DNA of 64,000 nucleotides from Sphingomonas dokdonensis (GCF_002197685.1 NZ_NBBI01000001.1:682001-746000); one strand, 5' to 3'; counted from the first letter of the stretch, positions 29,295-39,622 are shown. Numbers and translations are program-made. Notes: a model not told the origin generated them from the sequence alone.

Positions 29295-29756
29295 ATGGCA
29301 ACGGCTTACAATCACGTGGATGAAATAAGTCCAGAAGGTCCTGGGGCAGCAAACGACGACGGCTATCGTCCGCATTCGGACGAGCCGTTCATGAACCCCA
29401 GGCAGCAGGTGTATTTCCGGACCAAGCTGTTGTCTTGGAAAGACGCTATTCTGCGGGAGTCGCTTGGCACGTTGTCTCAGCTGCAAATTGATTCGTTGCG
29501 GGAAGCTGACCTTAACGATCGTGCGTCTAGCGAAACGGACTGGTCGATCGAACTGCGCACGCGAGATCGCCAGCGCAAGCTGATCGGCAAGATCGAGGCG
29601 GCGCTACGCCGCATCGAGGAAGGCGAATACGGTTACTGCGAAGTGACCGGCGAGCCGATCAGCCTCGGACGGCTGGAAGCACGACCGATCGCCACGATGA
29701 CGGTGGAGGCGCAGGAGCGTCACGAGCGTAACGAAAAGGTTTCGCGCGAGGATTAG
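29295..29756 (+). CDS. dksA: RNA polymerase-binding protein DksA, alphaproteobacterial type
   Basis: A 153-residue DksA. An acidic N-terminal tail precedes the coiled coil (about 45-110, with LREADLNDRASSETD near the tip) and a C-terminal YGYCEVTGEPI segment. Only one of the four zinc-finger cysteines is present, which is normal for alphaproteobacterial DksA as I know it (CE-TGEPI form). It binds the secondary channel of RNA polymerase and, with ppGpp, mediates the stringent response. ATG 29295 has GGGGAG 8 nt upstream. Confidence 0.92.
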   Translation: MATAYNHVDEISPEGPGAANDDGYRPHSDEPFMNPRQQVYFRTKLLSWKDAILRESLGTLSQLQIDSLREADLNDRASSETDWSIELRTRDRQRKLIGKIEAALRRIEEGEYGYCEVTGEPISLGRLEARPIATMTVEAQERHERNEKVSRED

Positions 29757-29818
29757 GCCGGGCACGCCCGGTCGGGTCATTCGCAATTTGGCAAGACTTG
29801 GGATGTATTTTGACGCGC

Positions 29819-30193
29819 ATGGACTCCGCCGCCGACGACGTTTTCTCGAATACCGGGGTAGCGGGCGGCGATGGCCGCGGCCGTGACAGCCTCTTCCTGC
29901 TCGCGCGAATCAAGCTTCCGGGTTCTGACGCCGAGACGTCCGTGCGCGTTCGGAACCTATCGAGCGGTGGCCTGATGGCGGAATTGCCGGAGCCAGTCGC
30001 GCCAGATTCGACGGTACAGATCGAACTGCGCGGGCTTGGCTGGCTGGTCGGGCGCGTTGCCTGGCAAACCGAAGGACGGGCGGGCATCGCGTTTGATCGG
30101 CCGATCGACCCGCAGCTGGCGCGCAAGCCGGTTGGTGCCGGCAAGGCGGGCGAGGGTGGTCCCCGGCCGATGCGGTTCCCCGGCAGTAGGTAA
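29819..30193 (+). CDS. PilZ-domain protein
   Basis: A 124-residue protein with one PilZ-like beta barrel: VRVRNLSSGGLMAEL (the D/N-x-S-x-x-G motif at Asn46-Gly50) and GLGWLVGRVAWQ, then GIAFDRPI. The N-terminal RxxxR c-di-GMP motif is not canonical (Arg22 and Arg30 are the only candidates), so ligand binding is uncertain. A GGDEF-EAL enzyme elsewhere in the window could supply or remove the signal, but there is no direct link. The start is uncertain; ATG 29819 is used, with TTG 29798 in frame upstream. Confidence 0.75.
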   Translation: MDSAADDVFSNTGVAGGDGRGRDSLFLLARIKLPGSDAETSVRVRNLSSGGLMAELPEPVAPDSTVQIELRGLGWLVGRVAWQTEGRAGIAFDRPIDPQLARKPVGAGKAGEGGPRPMRFPGSR

Positions 30194-30265
30194 GAAAACA
30201 GCCTGCGTCGCTTTACCGGGCTGGACGGGCAGACGCGCATTGTGCAAAGGCGCGCTTCCCAACAC

Positions 30266-30352
30266 GCGGGTGTGGCGGAATTGGTAGACGCAGCGGACTC
30301 AAAATCCGCCTCTGGCAACAGATTGTCGGTTCGAGTCCGACCACCCGTACCA
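30266..30352 (+). tRNA. tRNA-Leu (CAA), CCA encoded
   Basis: An 87-nt class II tRNA: acceptor GCGGGTG/CACCCGT, anticodon stem GCGGA/TCCGC with loop CTCAAAA giving CAA, a long variable arm, T arm with TTCGAGT, discriminator A and CCA. It reads UUG codons. Confidence 0.96.
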
Positions 30353-30398
30353 GCCTGTAACTCAGCGCCGTCAGCCTGATCGGCGATCAACGGTGCTC

Positions 30399-30917
30399 AT
30401 GTCAGCTATCGCTCTGCTCCGCGCTCGCACCACGTCTTCGCACGAAGCGGTCGATGCGGCTTTCGGTATGAACGATCTGACCAACCGAGCTGACTATCTG
30501 CGCTTTCTTCAGGCGCATGCGCGCGCACTGCCCGATGCAGAGGCGATGGCAGCGGCCGTGTGGCCGACGCTGCGACGTCGCACGCCATTGCTGGCGGCGG
30601 ACCTTCACGCGCTCGGCGAAACGGTGGACCTGTCGGTGAAGACCGATAGCGAGGCGGGGCCGCGGCAATGGGGTGCACTCTATGTAGTCGAAGGGTCGCG
30701 CCTGGGCGGCGGGTTTCTTTCCAAGCGCGTAGCGTCCGGCCTGCCCGTCAGCTACCTGTCGGCCGTTCATCTATCGGGCGAGTGGCGGTCGATCCGCCTT
30801 GCCATCGAGCAAGCTGCCGACGGCCATGATCCTGATTGGCAGGAGCAGATGGTGGCCGGCGCGCTGGACGTGTTTTCATTGTACCGGTCAGCGGCCGACG
30901 AGCCGCTGACCACCTGA
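30399..30917 (+). CDS. bphO: Biliverdin-producing heme oxygenase
   Basis: A 172-residue all-helical heme oxygenase. Proximal ligand candidate His15 lies in SSHEAVDAAF, and the distal-helix region reads ALYVVEGSRLGGGF, with the Gly-rich kink of the family. It opens heme to biliverdin, the chromophore of bacteriophytochromes, releasing iron and CO. The phytochrome gene is immediately convergent (45-bp gap), which fits bphO. The start at ATG 30399 follows a weak Shine-Dalgarno; GTG 30393 is two codons upstream. Confidence 0.88.
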   Translation: MSAIALLRARTTSSHEAVDAAFGMNDLTNRADYLRFLQAHARALPDAEAMAAAVWPTLRRRTPLLAADLHALGETVDLSVKTDSEAGPRQWGALYVVEGSRLGGGFLSKRVASGLPVSYLSAVHLSGEWRSIRLAIEQAADGHDPDWQEQMVAGALDVFSLYRSAADEPLTT

Positions 30918-30961
30918 CGGCGCGCGCCGGATCCCGCATCGTTGGCCTTGCCGGCCGAAAA

Positions 30962-33097
30962 TCAGCGTGGCTGATCCTCGATTGGCGCCGTCATGATGGC
31001 GCGCAGGCCCGGGCTGTTGTCGGCATGATCCAGCGATCCACCCAATCTGGTCATCACCGCCTGCATCATCCGGCTGCCGAAGCCGCGACGTTCACCTGAA
31101 ATTCCACCACCATGATCGGCGACGATCAGGCGGAAACGGTTCCGGTGACGCTCAAGCACCACGTCGATCGGTCCCGTCCCGCCGCCATAGGCGTATTTGG
31201 TGGCGTTGATCACCAGTTCGGATGCGATCAGTCCCACGCTGACCGCACGGTCGGTTGGGATCAGCATAGGGGTGAAATCGGCGGTCATCTTGGACGACCA
31301 TTCTTCGCCGAGTGAGCCCTTCAGATCGTCGATCAATTCTTCCAGGTAGCGAGCAAGGTCGATCGTCTCGATCTGATCGTCGCGGTACAGACGGCGGTGC
31401 ACCAGTGCGACCGACGACAGACGCGATCGGGCCTCGATCAACTGATCGGCGATGGGCCCCGGCCCGGCCTCGCGCGCTTGCAGCGACAGAAAGGCGGAAA
31501 CCAGCTGGAGGCTGTTTTGAACGCGATGGTCCACCTCCTTCATCAGCACGTCCTTCTGGGCGAGAGCGGCGTCCTTTTCCGCGACCGCACGCTCCAACTC
31601 TTTAAACAGCCGCTGCTTTTCACGCCTTTCATAAGCAAGGCGCAGTGCACGGCGCAGCCGGTGCGCCGATTCGGTCTGCTCGAGCGACCACGGCCGGGAG
31701 CGGCCACGAACCAGTTCGCGCCACGTTTCAAACGAAGTCCGCGGTGTCAGTATGGCGGTTGGATCATGATCCACGCCCTTGTGCGGATTGCCCGCCCATT
31801 CGATCTCCTCGACCTGCTCGGCGCGGAACCATAGCAGGATGGCGCGCTCCTCCGGCACGGACAGCGCCATGATGCCACTGATCTTATCGGCAAACGCTTC
31901 GGCGGCAGGGAAGTGGCTGGTGAGGTGGTGCGTGACGAACGTGTCGACCAGCCCGTGATCGGTAAGCCAGTCGCCGACGGTGGAGATCACGTGCCGATCG
32001 GGGCAGCGGCCGTAGCAATCTACTCCACCGGGATGAATGACGGCCACGCCGTCACTGTCCATCATGCGGCAAAGGTCTTCGTGTCCGGCGACCAAAGCAA
32101 CGGTGAGTGGCTGGTCAAGTGTCGGCAGCAGCGAATCTTCCGCGGCACGCAACAACAGCCGCTCGCGATAGCTTTCCGCCTCCTCTCGCGCGCGGATCTG
32201 GCGCGCCAGCCCACCCGCCAGCGCGACGGCGGCGAGGCGTGCGTCCAATCCCATCGTCTTGGCGTCTTTGTTGTGACAGGCGATCAGCCCCCACAAGATG
32301 CCGTCCTTGACGATCGAGATCGATGCCGAGGCACCCACGTCCATATTTCGCAGGTAGTGCAGGTGAATACGCGACACGCTGCGCAGCGAGACGTCGCTTA
32401 GGTCCAGCGACTGGAAGTGCGCCGGACGGAGCGGCGCAGGCTCGTAGGTCACGTCGGGTATGACGCGCGACCTGTTGCGGACGTACAGCGCGCGCGCCTG
32501 CCGCGGAATGTCGGCGGCCGGAAAATGATGGTGCATGAAGCTGCCAAGCGACGGATCGCTGGCTTCTCCGACGACCCGGCCGGCGTCATCGTCCAGAAAG
32601 CGATACACCATCACGCGGCCGAACCCGGTAAGGGTCTGGAAGGCATTGGCTGCGCGGGCACACAGCGTTTGCAGATTGGGCGCCCGCTCGAACCCCGCCG
32701 CGATCGTATCCATCCAGCCGAGCATCTCGCCAGCCAGCAGCGGATGTTCCGAAGCGGGTTCCAGTTCCACGATCACGTGCTCGGCGGTGCGGTGAAGCGA
32801 TACGTCGTAGCTCTGCGCCCGCAGCGTCACGGCAGGGCAGCGTACCACCCCGCCAGGACCGGCGAGCGGCGACTGCAGGCGGTCGGCGATATCAGGAGTC
32901 AGCAGTTTGCGGAGCGAGGCGCCGAGCCAGTCGGGACCGAAAACACTCTCCAGCGCACCTGCGCCGGCTTCCACGGCAAGCGTCTCGTGATTGGCGACGA
33001 GGAGCAAGCCGTGCGGCTGGATCGCGCCGGGTACGTGAATCGGCTCGCGATCACATTCGGTCAAATCGGGCGCGGCCCGTTCAATAAGGCTCGCCAT
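30962..33097 (-). CDS. bphP: Bacteriophytochrome histidine kinase
   Basis: A 711-residue red/far-red photoreceptor. Chromophore-binding Cys15 lies in the N-terminal extension before the PAS domain (about 20-115); GAF (about 135-300) has AADIPRQAR at 194-202; PHY (about 310-490) has the tongue motif TPRTSF (451-456). The output is a HisKA_2-type kinase with phospho-acceptor His524 in EVDHRVQNSL and a Gly-rich ATP lid GFGSRMM. Light state should set kinase activity. No response regulator is adjacent, so the partner lies elsewhere. ATG 33097 is preferred; GTG 33106 adds three residues. Confidence 0.93.
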   Translation of the reverse strand: MASLIERAAPDLTECDREPIHVPGAIQPHGLLLVANHETLAVEAGAGALESVFGPDWLGASLRKLLTPDIADRLQSPLAGPGGVVRCPAVTLRAQSYDVSLHRTAEHVIVELEPASEHPLLAGEMLGWMDTIAAGFERAPNLQTLCARAANAFQTLTGFGRVMVYRFLDDDAGRVVGEASDPSLGSFMHHHFPAADIPRQARALYVRNRSRVIPDVTYEPAPLRPAHFQSLDLSDVSLRSVSRIHLHYLRNMDVGASASISIVKDGILWGLIACHNKDAKTMGLDARLAAVALAGGLARQIRAREEAESYRERLLLRAAEDSLLPTLDQPLTVALVAGHEDLCRMMDSDGVAVIHPGGVDCYGRCPDRHVISTVGDWLTDHGLVDTFVTHHLTSHFPAAEAFADKISGIMALSVPEERAILLWFRAEQVEEIEWAGNPHKGVDHDPTAILTPRTSFETWRELVRGRSRPWSLEQTESAHRLRRALRLAYERREKQRLFKELERAVAEKDAALAQKDVLMKEVDHRVQNSLQLVSAFLSLQAREAGPGPIADQLIEARSRLSSVALVHRRLYRDDQIETIDLARYLEELIDDLKGSLGEEWSSKMTADFTPMLIPTDRAVSVGLIASELVINATKYAYGGGTGPIDVVLERHRNRFRLIVADHGGGISGERRGFGSRMMQAVMTRLGGSLDHADNSPGLRAIMTAPIEDQPR

Positions 33098-33175
33098 AGC
33101 CCTCACTCATACAAACGAAACGAGGGGCATGGCGCAGAAGAACGAGCCGCGCAACTATTTGATCTAAGGTTGCCT

Positions 33176-34222
<1,047 letters not shown>

Positions 34223-34328
34223 TGCCGATTGCGCAGGTGCCGCAAGTCTGCTCGGCAAGTGAGTGGCCCGGCCCACCGGTTGGCGCCAATGTAGGCTTGG
34301 ATCGCCGCCGGTGAGGACAGACCGTCAA

Positions 34329-35696
34329 TCAGAACACCGAACCGAGCGCCTGCTTGCCCGAGCGCGGCCGGATCTGGCTGTTGCGATAGTCGACGTCGCT
34401 CCAATCGAGCTCCTTGAACTCCTGCCGGCGTGGCCCAAGGTAGCCGAACAGGAAGGCCGCGACCTTGCGCATCTGGATCTCCTCTGCGCCCTCGGTAATG
34501 CGGTAGCGGCGGTGGTGGCGATAGATGTGCTCGAATGCCTTGTGGCGCGAATAGCCGATGCCGCCATGCACCTGCATCGCGCGATCGGCCGCCTCGCAGC
34601 ACAGGCGATTGCCCCAGTAATTGCACATCGACACCTTGTCCGAGAGGCGCTTCTCCACCTCGTGGTGCGGCATCTGGTCCATTTCCCACGCCGTCTTGCG
34701 GATCAGCAGGCGCAGCATCTCGGCCTGGGTGGCAAGCTCGACGAGCGGGAACTGGATCGCCTGGTTGCGGGCGAGATCCTCGCCGAACGGCTTGCGCTGC
34801 CGCGCGTAGCGGATCGACTCCTCGATACAATAGGTCGCGGCGCCTAGCGATGACGCCGCCTGACGGATGCGGTTCTCGTGTACGAACGCCTGCGCAACCG
34901 GCAGGCCGTTTTCCGGATCGCCGAAGATCGTCGTGTCAGGCACCCAAACGTCCTTGAAGCTGACGCGCGGGTGATCCGTCGGCATGTTGAAGGTCCAGAG
35001 ATATTCCTCGATCTGAACGCCCTCATCGTCGGTCGGCACCAGGAAGCAGGTGATACCCTTCGCCGCGCCGTCATCGCCGCTGGTGCGGGCGAAGAGCGCG
35101 CAATGCGTCGCGACGTGCATGCCCGTCGTCCACATCTTCTCGCCGTTGATGACATAGCCCGGCACGCCATTGCGCGATTCCGGTACCGCACGCGTTTCCA
35201 TGTGCGTCGCATCGGAGCCGTGATACGGTTCGGTCAGGCCGAAGGTCACCCGTCGGGTGCCGTTCAGCGTGCCGGTGATGAATTCCTCCTTCTGCTCCTC
35301 GGTGCCGAAATCGTCGAACATCTTGGCGAAGGGATTGTTGGCAACAATCGAGTGCTCGGTCTGCAGATCGTTGTGGAGGCCGAGTCCCTTGGCGGCGAGA
35401 TATTCGCGGATGACGCACATCCACAGGTTCGACCCGCCTTTGCCGCCGAACTTGGGATCCATGGCGAAGCGCAGATGGCCGGCCTTGTCCGCGCGCTTCT
35501 TCGCCTCGCGCATCAGATCTTCCCATTCGTGCCGCGGCAGGCCGCCGGCTTCGAAATCAGTGCGCGCGTATTCGCGGCGGTGGTCGAAGAAGCGGACGTT
35601 ATCGTCCGCATCCTCAAGCGGCTTGATCTCCGCCTCAATGAAGGCGTCCAGCTCCTTGAGATAGTCGAGCAGATCCTGCGGCAAACCGAAATCCAT
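34329..35696 (-). CDS. Acyl-CoA dehydrogenase
   Basis: A 455-residue acyl-CoA dehydrogenase, longer than the usual 380-390 because of extra N- and C-terminal stretches. The middle domain has GLTEPYHGSDA and INGEKMWTTGM; the C-terminal domain has MQVHGGIGYSRH and RITEGAEEIQ with Glu402 as candidate catalytic base. This length and pattern match the family often found beside APH-type phosphotransferases, as here, where the APH gene is divergent with a 90-bp spacer. The substrate is unknown; branched or long-chain acyl-CoA is likely. Confidence 0.9.
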   Translation of the reverse strand: MDFGLPQDLLDYLKELDAFIEAEIKPLEDADDNVRFFDHRREYARTDFEAGGLPRHEWEDLMREAKKRADKAGHLRFAMDPKFGGKGGSNLWMCVIREYLAAKGLGLHNDLQTEHSIVANNPFAKMFDDFGTEEQKEEFITGTLNGTRRVTFGLTEPYHGSDATHMETRAVPESRNGVPGYVINGEKMWTTGMHVATHCALFARTSGDDGAAKGITCFLVPTDDEGVQIEEYLWTFNMPTDHPRVSFKDVWVPDTTIFGDPENGLPVAQAFVHENRIRQAASSLGAATYCIEESIRYARQRKPFGEDLARNQAIQFPLVELATQAEMLRLLIRKTAWEMDQMPHHEVEKRLSDKVSMCNYWGNRLCCEAADRAMQVHGGIGYSRHKAFEHIYRHHRRYRITEGAEEIQMRKVAAFLFGYLGPRRQEFKELDWSDVDYRNSQIRPRSGKQALGSVF

Positions 35697-35786
35697 GGCC
35701 CTCTCCCGAATTAAGTCGAGTCTTTTAACTTGCCTAACGGTCCGCCAGAGATTTTAAAGCCCCTAAATCAAACAAGCTGAGGGGCG

Positions 35787-36803
35787 ATGGCGGAGAGGCT
35801 TTCGAAAGACGAGTTGGCGCGGCGGCTGTCCGTGCTTGCCCCGTGCATGGCGCCAGGCGCCGAGCGAGTCGAGAATCTGGTACGGCTGACTGGTGGCGCC
35901 AGCATGGAGACATGGGCGTTCGATGCGGTGGCGGCGGACGGCGCCACCGTCCCGCTCATCCTGCGCCGACGCACGCGCATGGTGGAGAACTCTGCCGTCT
36001 CAAAGCCGCCGCTCCGCCGTGAAGCGAAGGCGATCGCGCTGGCGGTCGCCGCAGGGGTGCCCGCGCCGATCGTCACCTACGTTTGTGACGAAAACGCGGA
36101 TGGGCTGGACGAGGCATATGTCATGCACCGCGTGGCGGGTGAGACGCTTGGCAAGAAGATCACGAGCGACCCTGCCTTCGAGCCCGCGCGCGGCAAGTTG
36201 GCGCGGCAGTGCGGCGCGGCGCTTGCGCGGATCCATTCGGTCGAGCCGCTGTCCGGCCTCGACCAGACTGATGCGGCGACCACGCTCGCGAATTATGAGG
36301 CGACGTGGCGAGCGACTGGCGCGGTGCGCCCGACGATCGAAGCGGCGTTTCGCTGGCTGGAGAAGCGGCTGCCGAAAGAGGCGGTGACGCCGCGCTTCGT
36401 TCATGGCGATTTCCGCAACGGCAACATCATGGTCGATCCGAACGACGGCCTCGTCGCGGTGCTCGATTGGGAGTTGGTCCACGTCGGTGATCCGGCCGAG
36501 GACATGGGCTGGCTGTGTACGAATAGTTGGAAGTTCGGCCGCCCCGACCGCTATGTCGGTGGCTTCGGCGACGTTCAGGACCTGCTCGACGGCTATGTCG
36601 AGGCAGGCGGTGAGCCGATCAGCGCGGCGCGCGTCGATTTCTGGTCGATGCTTGGCAGCCTGAAATGGGGCGTGATGACGATGGGCATGTACGCGAGCTT
36701 CGCCTCGGACCCGAGCGCCGGGCCGGAGCGCGGCGTGATCGGGCGCCGCTTGTCCGAAACAGAGGCCGATATCGTGGCGATCATCGAAAGGAACGCGGCA
36801 TGA
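35787..36803 (+). CDS. Phosphotransferase family protein (APH / ACAD10-11 kinase-like)
   Basis: A 338-residue kinase-fold protein. It has LTGGASMETWAF as a nucleotide loop, the Brenner motif FVHGDFRNGN with His206, Asp208 and Asn213, and a metal-binding DWE about 13 residues later. It is related to the N-terminal kinase domain fused to acyl-CoA dehydrogenase in animal ACAD10/11, which phosphorylates 4-hydroxyacyl-CoA; the divergent ACAD neighbour supports such a role. It should not be taken as an aminoglycoside resistance gene. Its stop overlaps the next start by ATGA. Confidence 0.87.
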   Translation: MAERLSKDELARRLSVLAPCMAPGAERVENLVRLTGGASMETWAFDAVAADGATVPLILRRRTRMVENSAVSKPPLRREAKAIALAVAAGVPAPIVTYVCDENADGLDEAYVMHRVAGETLGKKITSDPAFEPARGKLARQCGAALARIHSVEPLSGLDQTDAATTLANYEATWRATGAVRPTIEAAFRWLEKRLPKEAVTPRFVHGDFRNGNIMVDPNDGLVAVLDWELVHVGDPAEDMGWLCTNSWKFGRPDRYVGGFGDVQDLLDGYVEAGGEPISAARVDFWSMLGSLKWGVMTMGMYASFASDPSAGPERGVIGRRLSETEADIVAIIERNAA

Positions 36804-37144
36804 TCACGCACCCGACGGCGCAGGAATTGGTGGCGGGCGTCGCGCAGTGGCTGCCGGTCGATGGGAGCGCGAGCGTCTTTGGCTTGCGCGTGGCGCGCAA
36901 TGCGCTGGAGATCGCCGCGCGCGACATGGCGATGAGCCCCGCAGCGGATGCGCGCGCGATAGAGCGGATGCGCGCGCTGCTGAACCGTGACGGCACCCGA
37001 AATGAATTGGACGAGGCGCTGGTGGCGGCGATCCGCAGCGGCACGATCGCTCCCGACGAACCCGCATTGGTTGCGCATCTTAAGGCAACAGCGCTGGATA
37101 CGATCGCCATCGACCAACCGAAATACGCGCACGCGCTTGGCTGA
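36800..37144 (+). CDS. DUF6285-like small protein coupled to the APH-type kinase
   Basis: A 114-residue, mostly helical protein (HPTAQELVAGVAQWL at the start, then LRVARNALEIAARD and LVAHLKATALDTIAIDQPKY). I recall this pattern as DUF6285, regularly encoded after phosphotransferase-family genes in acyl-CoA islands; its function is unknown. ATG 36800 overlaps the kinase stop by ATGA, so the two are translationally coupled, suggesting a subunit or chaperone role. No motif suggests catalysis. Confidence 0.78.
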   Translation: MITHPTAQELVAGVAQWLPVDGSASVFGLRVARNALEIAARDMAMSPAADARAIERMRALLNRDGTRNELDEALVAAIRSGTIAPDEPALVAHLKATALDTIAIDQPKYAHALG

Positions 37145-37179
37145 CCTGCCCGAAGCACTATAGACCGTCTCGATCATTT

Positions 37180-37262
37180 CCGTTCGCCCTGAGCTTGTCG
37201 AAGGGCGTGTCGCTTAGCCCGCTGCCGGTCGGCTCGGGCTTCGACAGGCTTAGCCCGAACGG
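37180..37262. repeat. Interspersed palindromic repeat (two hairpins in inverted orientation)
   Basis: Two 27-bp arms (37180-37206 and 37236-37262) are inverted copies of one unit; each arm can fold by itself (GCCCT..AGGGC in one, GGGCT..AGCCC in the other), with paired changes in the stem. This TTCG..CTGAGCTTGTCGAAG-like unit is a common extragenic repeat in sphingomonads and some other proteobacteria. It lies between the DUF6285-like gene and gcdH and may act as a transcript end or stabiliser. Confidence 0.75.
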
Positions 37263-37302
37263 ATCGGAGCGTTTCGCTCCTGGCACTTTGGCGGAGTAGA
37301 TT

Positions 37303-38487
37303 ATGGCTGGCATGGGCGCATTCGACTGGGCAGATCCCTTTCTTCTGGACGAACAACTGACCGAGGATGAGCGGATGGTGCGCGACACGGCGCGCGCCTA
37401 TGCCGAGGAAAAGCTCGCACCGCGCATCATTGATGCGTTCGCCAACGAGCATACCGATCCGGACATCTTCCGAGAAATGGGCGCACTCGGCCTGCTCGGC
37501 CCGACGGTGCCAGAGGAATATGGCGGCGTCGGCGCGTCGTATGTCGCTTATGGCCTGGTCGCGCGTGAGGTGGAGCGGATCGATTCGGGTTACCGTTCGA
37601 TGATGAGCGTCCAGTCGAGCCTCGTGATGTACCCCATCCACGCTTATGGCTCGGAAGCGCAGAAGCGGAAGTATCTGCCCAAGTTGGCGAGCGGCGAGTG
37701 GATCGGCTGCTTCGGCCTGACCGAGCCGGATGCCGGCTCCGACCCCGGCGGCATGAAGACCCGCGCGGTGAAGAGCGACGGCGGGTACCGCCTGTCGGGT
37801 AGCAAGACCTGGATCAGCAATTCGCCGATCGCCGACGTGTTCGTCGTGTGGGCGAAGAGCGAGGAACATGGCGGCGCGATCCGCGGGTTCGTGCTGGAAA
37901 AGGGCATGAAGGGGCTGTCGGCGCCGAAGATCGAGGGCAAGCTGTCGCTGCGCGCATCGATCACCGGCATGATCGTGCTGGATGATGTCGAGGTGGGCGA
38001 GGATGCACTGCTTCCCGACGTGCAGGGGCTGAAGGGGCCGTTTGGCTGTCTCAACCGGGCGCGCTATGGCATTAGCTGGGGCGCGATGGGCGCAGCGGAA
38101 TTCTGCATGCACGCCGCGCGGCAATATGGCCTCGATCGCCACCAATTCGGTCGGCCGCTCGCCGCGACTCAGCTGTATCAGAAGAAACTGGCCGACATGG
38201 AGACCGAGATTGCGCTCGGTCTGCAAGCGTCCCTGCGCGTCGGCCGCCTGATGGACGAAGGCCGCTTCGCACCGGAAATGGTCTCGATCGTGAAGCGCAA
38301 CAATGTCGGCAAGGCGCTCGATATCGCCCGCGTGTCGCGTGACATGCACGGCGGGAATGGCATTTCGGGCGAATATCAGGTGATGCGCCACGTGATGAAC
38401 CTGGAAACGGTCAACACCTACGAGGGCGCGCATGATGTGCATGCGCTGATCCTCGGCCGCGCGATTACCGGCATCGCTGCCTTCTGA
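37303..38487 (+). CDS. gcdH: Glutaryl-CoA dehydrogenase
   Basis: A 394-residue acyl-CoA dehydrogenase of the glutaryl-CoA type, oxidising and decarboxylating glutaryl-CoA to crotonyl-CoA in lysine, tryptophan and benzoate breakdown. Motifs: [28 protein letters not shown], the [15 protein letters not shown] helix and [16 protein letters not shown] with catalytic Glu374. The following class III CoA-transferase fits glutarate activation. The Shine-Dalgarno GGAG 8 nt before ATG 37303 supports the start. Confidence 0.92.
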   Translation: MAGMGAFDWADPFLLDEQLTEDERMVRDTARAYAEEKLAPRIIDAFANEHTDPDIFREMGALGLLGPTVPEEYGGVGASYVAYGLVAREVERIDSGYRSMMSVQSSLVMYPIHAYGSEAQKRKYLPKLASGEWIGCFGLTEPDAGSDPGGMKTRAVKSDGGYRLSGSKTWISNSPIADVFVVWAKSEEHGGAIRGFVLEKGMKGLSAPKIEGKLSLRASITGMIVLDDVEVGEDALLPDVQGLKGPFGCLNRARYGISWGAMGAAEFCMHAARQYGLDRHQFGRPLAATQLYQKKLADMETEIALGLQASLRVGRLMDEGRFAPEMVSIVKRNNVGKALDIARVSRDMHGGNGISGEYQVMRHVMNLETVNTYEGAHDVHALILGRAITGIAAF

Positions 38488-38497
38488 GCGCCGGCAC

Positions 38498-39607
38498 ATG
38501 AAGGAAACCCCGCTCAAGGGCATCAAGGTCGTCGAGCTTGCCCGCATCCTCGCCGGCCCCTGGGCGGGGCAGATCCTGGCCGATCTCGGCGCCGATGTGA
38601 TCAAGATACAGAGCCCCGCGGGCGATGATACCCGCACCTGGGGCCCGCCATTCGTCGAGCACGACGGCGACCGCGCCGCGGCCTACTACCACGCCTGTAA
38701 CCGCGGCAAGTCGAGCATCATTGCGGACTTCACCAAGGCGGAGGATGTCGCTCGTGTGAAGGCGCTGATCGCCGACGCGGACGTGGTGATCGAGAATTTC
38801 AAGGTCGGCGGGCTCGCCAAATATGGGCTCGATTATGCGAGCCTCGCGCCAGATCATCCGCGGCTCGTCTATTGCTCGATCACCGGCTTCGGCCAGACCG
38901 GGCCCTATGCCCATCGCGCCGGCTACGATTTCATCATCCAGGGCATGGGCGGAATCATGTCGTTGACCGGCGAGCCGGGCGGCGCGCCGCAGAAGATCGG
39001 CGTTGCCTTTGCCGACATCATGACTGGGCTATACGCAACGATCGGCATTCAGGCGGCGCTGATGATGCGCGCGCGGACCGGGCGGGGGCAGCAGGTCGAT
39101 TGCGCGCTGCTCGACACGATGGTCGGCGTGCTGGCGAACCAGGCGGCGAATTATTTCGCCAGCGGCGAGAACCCGGCGCGGATGGGCAACGCCCATGCGA
39201 ACGTCAGCCCCTATGCCGTGTTCCCCACCAGCGACGGCTGGTTCATCCTGGCGGTCGGCAATGATGCACAATATCACCGCTTTGCCGCTATTGTCGGAAT
39301 TGGCCCGGACCAACGTTGGGACACCAACGCCGGGCGGATCGAACATCGTGCGCCGCTGTTCGCGCTGGTCGAGGAACGCTGCCGCACCTTCACGCGTGAC
39401 GATCTGCTGGCACGACTGGAGGCGGCGGGAGTGCCCGCGGGACCGATCAACACCGTCGAACAGGCGCTGAACGACCCGCAGGTCCAGGCGCGCGGCATGG
39501 TACTGCCGCCCAGCGAGGCGCGGCCCATCGCCGGCCTGCGCACCCCGATCCAGTTTTCGGACGCCGCGCTCGCGCTCAAGAACGGGGCGCCGACGCTCCG
39601 CTCCTGA
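38498..39607 (+). CDS. CaiB/BaiF class III CoA-transferase, possibly succinyl-CoA:glutarate
   Basis: A 369-residue class III CoA-transferase. LADLGADVIKIQSP and YHACNRGKSSI open the CoA domain and the catalytic Asp is Asp173 in VAFADIMTGLYA. It passes CoA between carboxylic acids through a glutamyl/aspartyl anhydride intermediate. It starts 10 bp after gcdH, so glutarate to glutaryl-CoA (SUGCT-type) is the natural guess, but the family is broad and the substrate is inferred from context only. Confidence 0.87.
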   Translation: MKETPLKGIKVVELARILAGPWAGQILADLGADVIKIQSPAGDDTRTWGPPFVEHDGDRAAAYYHACNRGKSSIIADFTKAEDVARVKALIADADVVIENFKVGGLAKYGLDYASLAPDHPRLVYCSITGFGQTGPYAHRAGYDFIIQGMGGIMSLTGEPGGAPQKIGVAFADIMTGLYATIGIQAALMMRARTGRGQQVDCALLDTMVGVLANQAANYFASGENPARMGNAHANVSPYAVFPTSDGWFILAVGNDAQYHRFAAIVGIGPDQRWDTNAGRIEHRAPLFALVEERCRTFTRDDLLARLEAAGVPAGPINTVEQALNDPQVQARGMVLPPSEARPIAGLRTPIQFSDAALALKNGAPTLRS

Positions 39608-39622
39608 TGAGCGCAGCGTGCC

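Noticed and set aside
29761-29785. Terminator after dksA
   Set aside because: There is a small CCGGG/CCCGG hairpin but no T tract, too weak to call.
29659-30390. 243-codon minus-strand ORF with GRTRTDNLLPEADF
   Set aside because: It reads through the tRNA-Leu gene and the complement of PilZ and dksA genes, with no family similarity.
35787-36803. Aminoglycoside resistance phosphotransferase
   Set aside because: The fold is shared, but length, context with an acyl-CoA dehydrogenase and the DUF6285-like partner point to a metabolic kinase.
37174-38637. 487-codon minus-strand frame across gcdH
   Set aside because: It is the shadow of gcdH; its C-terminal part only translates the palindromic repeat.
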